Shown: positions 1-5,369 of the stretch, piece after piece | Numbering within the stretch: the first letter of the stretch is position 1 | How the letters are laid out: each line of letters opens with the position of its first letter | From: Pseudomonadota bacterium | Lineage (GTDB): Bacteria > Pseudomonadota > Gammaproteobacteria > Pseudomonadales > UBA5518 | Assembly (NCBI GenBank): GCA_022705125.1 | Contig: JAKJFB010000138.1 | Span: forward strand, 1 to 7,354 | Length of the DNA stretch: 7,354 nt | Direction of reading: 5' to 3' | Notes under the pieces: generated by a model | What the model saw: the letters and a program-made list of their open reading frames with translations, nothing else | What the model was told of the DNA's origin: nothing | Databases searched by the model: none | Position numbers and translations under genes: made by a program

Positions 1-865
1 GGAAGGTGGCGATGTCCATGCCCGCCGGCACCGGGTAGTCGGGCAGGTAGGCCTTGCCGAGCTCGATGCCGATGTTGCAGCGCCGGGCAATCTCGACGCT
101 GTTCTCCAGCGCCTCGGGCAGGTCCGCGAACAGCTCGGCCATCTCCGCGGCGCTGCGCAGGTAATGGTACGGGCTGTACTGGCGCTGGCGGCGCGGGTCG
201 TTCAGCGTGCGGCCCTCGTGGATGCACACCCGCGCCTCGTGGGCCTCGTAGTCGCTGCGATCGAGGAAGCGCACGTCGTTGGTCGCCACCACCGGGCAAC
301 CGTGGCGCCCGGCGAGCGCCACTGCCAGGTGCAGGTAATCCTCTTCCTGCGCACGCCCGGTGCGGCTCACCTCGAGATAGAAACGCTCGGGGAACAGCGC
401 CATCCAGTAATCGAGCAGCTGCGAGGCCTGCTCCGCCCTGCCCCCGAGCAGCGCCTGGCCGATGTCGCCCTCGCGACCGCCCGAGAGCGCGATCAGCCCG
501 CCGGAAAACTCCTCCACCCACGCGCGCGCGAGCACCGGCCGCCCGAGTTGCTGGCCTTCGAGCCAGCCCCTGGAGATCAGCCGGGTCAGGTTGCGGTAAC
601 CCTCCTGCGCGCCAACCAGCAGCGTGAGCGCATGGGTCTGCCCCTCGTGCTCCACGCGCACGTCGCAGCCGACGATCGGCTTGATGCCGGCCGACTGCGC
701 CTCCTTGTAGAACTTGATCAGCGCGAACAGGTTGGTGTGGTCGGTGAGCGCGACCGCGGGCATGCCGAGCGCGACTGCGCGCTCGACCAGTTCATCGACA
801 CGCACCAGCCCGTCGATCAGCGAATATTCCGAATGCAGCCTCAGATGTACGAAACCCGCGCTCAT
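1..865 (-). CDS. dnaE: DNA polymerase III alpha subunit, N-terminal 288 residues (3' end outside window)
   Basis: This is the catalytic subunit of the replicative DNA polymerase. Only the 5' part lies in the window and the frame is open to base 1. The visible part is the PHP domain and its continuation. It begins MSAGFVHLRLHSEYS, closely matching the E. coli start, followed by ALTDHTNLF (about residues 39-47), GIKPIVG (60-66), ALSGGREGDIG and VVATNDVRF. The first PHP motif reads H-L-R rather than H-x-H, the degenerate form also found in E. coli alpha, so this PHP domain is probably not a metal-dependent nuclease; this is inferred from family knowledge. ATG at 865 is supported by GAGG at 874-871, 5 bases upstream and overlapping the rnhB stop. 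The gap to rnhB is 7 bases, implying translational coupling. The polymerase palm, fingers and clamp-binding parts are not visible. Confidence 0.97.
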   Translation of the reverse strand, partial: MSAGFVHLRLHSEYSLIDGLVRVDELVERAVALGMPAVALTDHTNLFALIKFYKEAQSAGIKPIVGCDVRVEHEGQTHALTLLVGAQEGYRNLTRLISRGWLEGQQLGRPVLARAWVEEFSGGLIALSGGREGDIGQALLGGRAEQASQLLDYWMALFPERFYLEVSRTGRAQEEDYLHLAVALAGRHGCPVVATNDVRFLDRSDYEAHEARVCIHEGRTLNDPRRQRQYSPYHYLRSAAEMAELFADLPEALENSVEIARRCNIGIELGKAYLPDYPVPAGMDIATF

Positions 866-872
866 GGCAGCC

Positions 873-1487
873 TCATTCCTGGTCCAGCGCGCATTGTGCA
901 ACCGCGGCCCGCACCGGCGCAAAGGAGCGCCGGTGCACCGGACTCGCACCGAGGCGGCGCAGCGCCGCCAGGTGCTCCGCGGTCGGGTAGCCCTTGTGCG
1001 CGGCAAAGCCGTAGCCCGGATACAGCGCATCCAGCGCGACCATCTCCGCGTCGCGCTCCACCTTGGCCAGCACCGAGGCAGCGCTGATCGCCGGCACCAG
1101 GTCATCGCCGCCCACGACGGCCAGCGCGGGATATGCCCACGCCGGGCAGCGGTTGCCATCCACCAGCACGAACTGCGGCGCGAGCGCGAGCGCCTCCACG
1201 GCGCGCCGCATCGCGAGCAGGCTGGCCTGCAGGATGTTCAGGCGATCGATCTCCGCGACGCTGGCCCGCCCGATCGCCCACGCCTGCGCTGCCTCGCGCA
1301 CGGCCGCGGCCAGTTGCGGGCGGCGCGCACGGGAGACTTTCTTGGAATCGCGCAGACCGGGCACCGGGCGTGCCGGATCGAGGATCACCGCGCCGGCGAT
1401 CACGTCGCCGGCGAGCGGACCGCGCCCGGCCTCGTCGACGCCGGCGAGCAGCACGCCCGAGGCCAGCACCCCGCGCCAGTCCGTCAC
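873..1487 (-). CDS. rnhB: Ribonuclease HII
   Basis: RNase HII cleaves the RNA strand of RNA-DNA hybrids and starts removal of misincorporated ribonucleotides. Counting from the GTG at 1487 the protein has 204 residues (E. coli about 198). The acidic catalytic set is complete: VDEAGRGP gives D18 and E19, LVDGNRCP gives D110, and KVERDAEM gives D146. Other family signatures are DSKKVS (47-52), ISAASVLAK (134-142) and HKGYPT (164-169). The start is uncertain. The frame stays open back to an ATG at 1610, but that would overlap fabZ by about 50 bases and add a low-complexity Ala/Arg-rich leader absent from the family. GTG 1487 gives about 14 residues before the conserved AGVDE, as expected, but has no strong Shine-Dalgarno sequence; only a GGAA at 1499-1496 is seen. 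A later GTG at 1469 is possible. In most gammaproteobacteria lpxB directly precedes this gene; here fabZ does. Confidence 0.95.
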   Translation of the reverse strand: MTDWRGVLASGVLLAGVDEAGRGPLAGDVIAGAVILDPARPVPGLRDSKKVSRARRPQLAAAVREAAQAWAIGRASVAEIDRLNILQASLLAMRRAVEALALAPQFVLVDGNRCPAWAYPALAVVGGDDLVPAISAASVLAKVERDAEMVALDALYPGYGFAAHKGYPTAEHLAALRRLGASPVHRRSFAPVRAAVAQCALDQE

Positions 1488-1503
1488 GGGCGCGGTTCCG
1501 GCA

Positions 1504-1556
1504 GCAAGCGCGCGAATGCCGGCAGGCGCGGGAGAATGGCGAGCGGCAAGCGCGCG
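1504..1556. repeat. Pair of 11-base direct repeats in the fabZ-rnhB spacer
   Basis: The 11-mer GCAAGCGCGCG (plus-strand reading) occurs at 1504-1514 and again at 1546-1556, exactly 42 bases apart. One copy lies just before rnhB and the other abuts the fabZ stop codon. It is visible directly. In GC-rich DNA an 11-base match at this distance could be chance. It could also mark slippage or a deletion scar at the site where lpxA and lpxB are usually found. Confidence 0.5.
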
Positions 1557-1568
1557 CTCAGCGCTTGC
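1546..1568 (-). other. Perfect 8-bp inverted repeat with the fabZ stop codon in its loop
   Basis: GCAAGCGC at 1546-1553 pairs perfectly with GCGCTTGC at 1561-1568 across a 7-base loop (1554-1560). In the minus-strand transcript the loop contains the TGA stop of fabZ (1560-1558), and the upstream arm is the end of the fabZ coding sequence. No run of U follows, so it is not a standard intrinsic terminator. It could stabilise the 3' end of an upstream transcript or affect readthrough into rnhB. The role is inferred; the pairing is seen. Confidence 0.5.
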
Positions 1569-1998
1569 GGTCCGCGCAGAGTATCGTGGCCTCGCAGGCG
1601 GTCTGACCATCGACGCTGGCGCGGCAGGAGAACTTCCAGATGCCGCGCTTCTCGGTGAGTATCGAGGCTTCGAGCTGCAGCCGGTCGCCCGGCACCACGG
1701 GACGCTTGAAGCGCAGGTCGTCGGCGCCGACGAAGTAGTAGATCGAGCCGTCGGCCGGCTTCTTGTTCATGGTCCGGAAGCCGAGGATGCCCGCCGCCTG
1801 CGCCATGGCCTCGACGATCAGCACGCCGGGCATCACCGGGAGATCGGGGAAATGGCCCTGGAAGAAGCCTTCGTTCACGCTCACGTTCTTGTACGCGACG
1901 ATCGACTTGCCGGGGTCCAGTTCCAGCACGCGATCCACCAGCAGGAACGGGTAACGGTGCGGCAGGTATTCGCGAACCTCGTTGACGTCCATCAGCAT
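1558..1998 (-). CDS. fabZ: (3R)-hydroxyacyl-[acyl-carrier-protein] dehydratase
   Basis: FabZ dehydrates (3R)-hydroxyacyl-ACP to trans-2-enoyl-ACP in type II fatty-acid elongation in the cytoplasm. The protein has 146 residues (E. coli 151) and is a single hot-dog fold. Conserved blocks are [13 protein letters not shown] (12-24), KNVSVNE (37-43), FFQGHFP (45-51) with the catalytic His49, [11 protein letters not shown] (57-67) with the catalytic Glu63, and [12 protein letters not shown] at 1998 is chosen because a perfect AAGGAGG lies 7 bases upstream; a second ATG two codons in (1992) would be too far from it. The neighbours are unusual. In gammaproteobacteria fabZ normally sits between lpxD and lpxA, whose product competes for the same 3-hydroxyacyl-ACP pool. 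Here it sits between skp and rnhB with neither lpx gene. Nothing suggests damage to fabZ itself. Confidence 0.97.
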   Translation of the reverse strand: MLMDVNEVREYLPHRYPFLLVDRVLELDPGKSIVAYKNVSVNEGFFQGHFPDLPVMPGVLIVEAMAQAAGILGFRTMNKKPADGSIYYFVGADDLRFKRPVVPGDRLQLEASILTEKRGIWKFSCRASVDGQTACEATILCADRKR

Positions 1999-2005
1999 CC
2001 GGCGG

Positions 2006-2012
2006 CCTCCTT
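2006..2012 (-). promoter_or_regulatory. Strong Shine-Dalgarno site of fabZ
   Basis: AAGGAGG on the minus strand, 7 bases before the ATG at 1998. It is among the strongest ribosome-binding sites in the window, consistent with fabZ being translated independently of the distant skp stop rather than by coupling. It fixes the fabZ start. Confidence 0.85.
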
Positions 2013-2075
2013 ATCGAGATGATCGGCCCCCACCCGCGCGAGCGCAATGGCGGCGGGGGCGCGCAGGAGCCGGCA

Positions 2076-2101
2076 GGCCGCAGCGGCGTGGCGCCGCGGC
2101 C
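2076..2101 (-). other. GC-rich imperfect hairpin in the skp-fabZ spacer (proximal to fabZ)
   Basis: GGCCGC at 2076-2081 pairs with GCGGCC at 2096-2101. After one mismatch (2082 with 2095) three more pairs form (2083-2085 with 2092-2094), leaving a 6-base loop. It lies 10 bases downstream, in the direction of transcription, of a second hairpin at 2111-2132. No U-run follows. Chance is possible in GC-rich DNA, but two adjacent stems in a 140-base spacer suggest an RNA element such as a processing, stability or weak termination site. Confidence 0.4.
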
Positions 2102-2110
2102 GGATGTGAG

Positions 2111-2132
2111 CCCGGGACTCAGCCGTCCCGGG
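2111..2132 (-). terminator. Perfect 8-bp hairpin just after skp, possible weak terminator or mRNA stabiliser
   Basis: CCCGGGAC at 2111-2118 is the exact reverse complement of GTCCCGGG at 2125-2132, with a 6-base loop. It starts 6 bases after the skp stop codon (2139). Seven of the eight pairs are G-C, so the stem is very stable. The U-tract of an intrinsic terminator is absent: the transcript continues CTCACATCC. It may therefore act as a 3'-end stabiliser of the bamA-skp message, or as a partial terminator that lowers expression of fabZ. This is inference from position and structure. Confidence 0.45.
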
Positions 2133-2138
2133 GTCGCG

Positions 2139-2657
2139 TCACTTCTTGGTCTGGTTCAGCTTTTCGGTGACCTTGGCATCGAGGCTGAAGCCGGGCTCGG
2201 CGAACAGCGCCGCCTGCGCGTTCAGCAGCAGGCCGACGCCCTCGGCCTTGAGCAGGTCCATCACGACGGTGTTCGCGCGCGGCATCATCTCGCGCATGAT
2301 GCGCTGCGCCACTTCGCGCTCGGACTGCTGCAGTTTCTTGGCCACGAATTCGAGGTCGGTGCCGATCTGCTTGATCTTGCGCCCCTGCTCTTCTTCCTGC
2401 TCGGCGCTCATGACCTCGCGGTTCTTGTTGAACTGCGCAACCAGGTCCTCGTACTGCTTCTTGAGGCCTTCGGCCTCCTTCTTGTTCGCGAGGTACTCCG
2501 GCGTCTGGCGCAACGCCTCGATCTGCTTCTTCGCCTCCTCGGTGTTGAACACCGCCGCCTCGAGGTTGAGCACGGCAACCTTGCCCTGCGCGAACGCAAG
2601 ACCGGGAGCAAGGGTCATCAGGCAGGCAATTACGGCAGCACGACCAAAGCGCTTCAC
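2139..2657 (-). CDS. skp: Periplasmic chaperone Skp/OmpH
   Basis: Skp is a trimeric, jellyfish-shaped periplasmic chaperone that holds unfolded outer-membrane proteins before delivery to BamA. This one has 172 residues (mature E. coli Skp is 141, precursor 161). It has a signal peptide: K2 and R3, a hydrophobic core, and a likely signal peptidase I site after AFA (residue 23). The mature protein opens with KVAVLNLEAAVFNTEEAKK, the small beta body typical of the family. A long charged, Lys/Glu/Gln-rich helical segment follows (about 40-118), forming the coiled-coil tentacles, and the C-terminal part (about 125-172) returns to the body. The start is GTG at 2657, supported by GGAG at 2668-2665 with a 7-base spacer. 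bamA ends 42 bases upstream, so the two are probably co-transcribed. The next gene should be lpxD but is fabZ. Confidence 0.93.
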   Translation of the reverse strand: MKRFGRAAVIACLMTLAPGLAFAQGKVAVLNLEAAVFNTEEAKKQIEALRQTPEYLANKKEAEGLKKQYEDLVAQFNKNREVMSAEQEEEQGRKIKQIGTDLEFVAKKLQQSEREVAQRIMREMMPRANTVVMDLLKAEGVGLLLNAQAALFAEPGFSLDAKVTEKLNQTKK

Positions 2658-2664
2658 GTCAGGA

Positions 2665-2668
2665 CTCC
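2665..2668 (-). promoter_or_regulatory. Shine-Dalgarno site of skp (supports a GTG start)
   Basis: GGAG on the minus strand, 7 bases before GTG 2657. The next in-frame ATG would fall after the signal-peptide charge cluster, so this site decides in favour of the GTG start. Confidence 0.7.
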
Positions 2669-2699
2669 AAAGATGCGGATGTGATTCGGGGAAAATTCG

Positions 2700-5321
2700 T
2701 CAAAAACCCTGACCCAGCGAGAACTGGAAGATTTCGGTCTTGTCCGTTCGCTCGTCGTTGAGCGGCTTGGCAAGACTGAACGTGATGGGTCCGAAGCCGG
2801 TGATCCACGTGACTCCAAAGCCTACCGAATACCGCAATTCGCCGAAATCAAGGTCGGAGCATACTACTTGCGTGGCACTGCAATTGGTATCAAAAACATT
2901 ACCGAAATCGAGGAACACGCCGGTGCGCACCGAGCGCTGGTCCTTGATGAACGGCAGCGGGAACAGGACCTCGGCGCTGCCCTCGACGAGGACGTCGCCA
3001 CCGAACGGGCGGTTCTCGCTGTTGCCGCTGTAGACCGGGTTGTGAATGATCTTCTCCTCGCCTGAGTTGGTACAGCCGAGGAAATTGCCCTTGGCGTCGT
3101 ACGTCGGCCCGAGACAGGTGATGTAGACGTACTTGTCCTCGAGGTCGACGATGTTGCCCTGCGCGTCGTACACCGGCAAATTAAGGATCTGGTAACGCAC
3201 CGCCGGCGTGCTCTGCGGCCCCAGCGTGTTGGCCTTGAAGCCGCGCACCGAGCGGAAGCCGCCCGCGAAGAAGTTCTCGAAGAACGGCAGCTCGTCGGTG
3301 TCGCCCCAGCCGTCGCCGTAGCCGAGATCGCTGCGCAGGCGCAAGGTGAACTGGCGCCACAGCGGGATGAAGACCTGGCCGTTGTAGGTGAGCTTGTAGT
3401 ACTCGAGATCGCTGCCGGGAGTTGCCACCTGCAGCGAGAGGTTCTGCGAGTAGCCTCGGGTCGCCAGCTGGCCGCGGTTCAGCGCGAACTGCGACCAGCT
3501 GCCGGTCACCAGGAAATTATCGAAGCTGTCGCCGTAGATGTCGAGGAATCCGGTCGGGATATCGCTCTTGAAGAATTCGTCCGGAACCGGCGCCCTGATG
3601 TTCTCCAGGTCGGGATAACCGAAATCGTTCAGCTCGTCCTGCCTGGTGTAGCCGATGGCATCGTCTATCGGGCGCGGGCTGCCCGAGATCTCCTGCACCG
3701 CGCCGATACCGGCACTGATGTCGGTGCGGTTGACGCCGAGGCTGAGGCCGAGACGCTGCGTCTCGCTGATCGGGTAGCCGAAGCTCATCGTGCCGCCGAT
3801 GGTGTCGGTGGTGTAGCTCGCGACGTTGATCTCCTCGAGGTCGGTGGAACGGTAGAACACCGAGAAACCGCGGCTCACGCCGTCCGGAGTGTAGTACGGG
3901 TTCACGTAGTTGAAGCTGTAGAGATCCTGGTACTTGCTGGAATTCAGCCCGATGCCGACCTGCTTGCCGGTCCCGAGGAAGTTGTTCTGCTGCAGGTTCG
4001 CGCCGAGGATCAGGCCGGCGTCCTGCGCGTAGCCGACGCTCGCCCCGATCGAGCCCGAGGACTGCTCCTCGACCGTGTACTGCACGTCGATCATGTCGTC
4101 GGTGCCGGGCACCGGGACGTTCTCGGTCTTCACTTCCTTGAAGAAGCCGAGGCGCTCGACGCGCACGCGCGACTGCTCGATCTGCGCCGAAGACGCCGGC
4201 GCCGACTCCATCTGGCGCATCTCGCGGCGCAGCACCTCGTCGACCGACTTGGTGTTGCCGCGGAACTCGATGCGGCGCACGTAGGTCCGCTTGCCCGGGT
4301 CGACGAAGAACTTCAGCGCGACCGTCTTGTTCTCGTCGTCGATCTCGGGGATGCCGTTGACCTTGGCGAAGGTGTAACCCTCGACGCCGAGGCGCTGCGT
4401 GATCATCTCCTCGGTGTTGGTCACCTGTACCTGCGAGAAGTCCTGCCCGTCGCGCAGCAGCAGGAAACCGCGCATCTCCGACTCCGGAATCACGATGTCG
4501 CCCGAGAGATCGACCTTGGTGACCTTGTACTTCTCGCCCTCGGTCACGTTGACGGTGATGTAGACCGCGCTGCGGTCCGGCGTGATCGCGACCTGGGTAG
4601 AATCGATGTTGAAACGGATGTAGCCGCGGTCGAGATAGTAGGAGCTGAGGCTCTCCAGGCCGCCGTTGAGCTTCTCGCGCGAGTACTTGTCGTTGCCGCT
4701 GAGCCACGAGAACCAGCCGGTGGTCTTCAGCTCGAAAAGATCCACCAGGTCGCGATCGCCGTACACCGTGTTGCCGACGATATTGATGTGCTTGATCCTG
4801 GCGACGCTGCCTTCGTTGATGTCGATGTTGACCGCGACGCGGTTGCGCGCCTGCTCGGCCACCTCGGTCTCGATCGTGGCGTCATAGCGGCCCTGGCTCA
4901 CGTACTGGCGCTGCAGCTCGACGCGCATCTGCTCCAGCGTGGCGCGCTGGAACACCTGTCCCACCGCGAGCCCGGAGCCCTTCAGCCCCTCGAGCAGGTC
5001 CTCGGTCTTGATCGCCTTGTTGCCGTCGATGTTGATCTCGCTGATCGACGGGCGCTCCACCAGCGTGATCACCAGCACGTCGCCGTCGCGGCCGATCTGC
5101 ACGTCGTCGAAGTTGCCGGACTTGAACAGCGCGCGCGAGGTCTGCGCGATCGCGGCCTGGTCGATGCGGTCGTTCACCTTGATCGGGATGTCGTTGAACA
5201 CGCTGCCGGGCGAGATCCTCTGCAGGCCCTCGATGCGGATGTCGGTGACGACGAAGCTCTCGGCGAACACGGCCCGGGCGAGCCCCAGCAACAGGGGAAG
5301 CAGGATCAGGAAGCGCTTCAT
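2700..5321 (-). CDS. bamA: Outer-membrane protein assembly factor BamA
   Basis: BamA is the core of the BAM complex, which folds beta-barrel proteins into the outer membrane. It has 873 residues against about 810 in E. coli. Residues 1-20 are a signal peptide ending VFA, followed by a mature start (ESFVVTDIRIEGLQR) very like E. coli. Five POTRA domains follow at roughly 21-92, 93-172, 173-263, 264-344 and 345-422; POTRA3 has YYLDRGYIRFNIDSTQV and POTRA5 has LRREMRQME. The barrel runs from about 423 to the terminal Phe873. The loop 6 motif VRGF is at 692-695. Extra length lies mainly in two outward loops: about 535-603 and about 700-775. Loop 6 carries a Cys pair (C736, C750), comparable to the E. 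coli loop 6 disulfide; a second pair is C814/C821. ATG 5321 fits the signal peptide, although no good Shine-Dalgarno is present at normal distance. It lies 48 bases after rseP. Confidence 0.98.
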   Translation of the reverse strand: MKRFLILLPLLLGLARAVFAESFVVTDIRIEGLQRISPGSVFNDIPIKVNDRIDQAAIAQTSRALFKSGNFDDVQIGRDGDVLVITLVERPSISEINIDGNKAIKTEDLLEGLKGSGLAVGQVFQRATLEQMRVELQRQYVSQGRYDATIETEVAEQARNRVAVNIDINEGSVARIKHINIVGNTVYGDRDLVDLFELKTTGWFSWLSGNDKYSREKLNGGLESLSSYYLDRGYIRFNIDSTQVAITPDRSAVYITVNVTEGEKYKVTKVDLSGDIVIPESEMRGFLLLRDGQDFSQVQVTNTEEMITQRLGVEGYTFAKVNGIPEIDDENKTVALKFFVDPGKRTYVRRIEFRGNTKSVDEVLRREMRQMESAPASSAQIEQSRVRVERLGFFKEVKTENVPVPGTDDMIDVQYTVEEQSSGSIGASVGYAQDAGLILGANLQQNNFLGTGKQVGIGLNSSKYQDLYSFNYVNPYYTPDGVSRGFSVFYRSTDLEEINVASYTTDTIGGTMSFGYPISETQRLGLSLGVNRTDISAGIGAVQEISGSPRPIDDAIGYTRQDELNDFGYPDLENIRAPVPDEFFKSDIPTGFLDIYGDSFDNFLVTGSWSQFALNRGQLATRGYSQNLSLQVATPGSDLEYYKLTYNGQVFIPLWRQFTLRLRSDLGYGDGWGDTDELPFFENFFAGGFRSVRGFKANTLGPQSTPAVRYQILNLPVYDAQGNIVDLEDKYVYITCLGPTYDAKGNFLGCTNSGEEKIIHNPVYSGNSENRPFGGDVLVEGSAEVLFPLPFIKDQRSVRTGVFLDFGNVFDTNCSATQVVCSDLDFGELRYSVGFGVTWITGFGPITFSLAKPLNDERTDKTEIFQFSLGQGF

Positions 5322-5369
5322 GGGGAGTTCTGGAAGTTCCTATTGCTGGGATTTGGACCGGGGCCGCGA

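Noticed and set aside
1488..1610. A 41-residue N-terminal extension of RNase HII starting at ATG 1610
   Set aside because: It would overlap the fabZ coding sequence by about 50 bases and adds an Ala/Arg/Pro leader not found in the family; GTG 1487 gives the usual length.
164..1658. Plus-strand open frames opposite dnaE and rnhB
   Set aside because: Composition is Arg/Ala/Pro-rich and low complexity. The opposite strand codes for clearly recognised proteins.
1992..2138. Open frame after the skp stop, in phase with skp, ending in a TGA within the fabZ start, considered as a skp extension or lpxD remnant
   Set aside because: It has no credible start or ribosome-binding site of its own, contains no left-handed beta-helix hexapeptide repeats typical of LpxD, and is Arg/Ala-rich as expected of non-coding GC-rich DNA.
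2674..2703. TTGACG at the end of bamA as a -35 box for a skp promoter
   Set aside because: At 15-18 bases downstream the sequence reads ACATCC/ATCCGC-like, with no TATAAT-type -10. Too weak to list.
5334..5340. GGAACTT before bamA, resembling a sigma E -35 element (sigma E controls bamA in E. coli)
   Set aside because: A -10 element at about 16 bases would lie inside the bamA coding start, and none matching is seen there, so transcription from it could not give a normal bamA leader.
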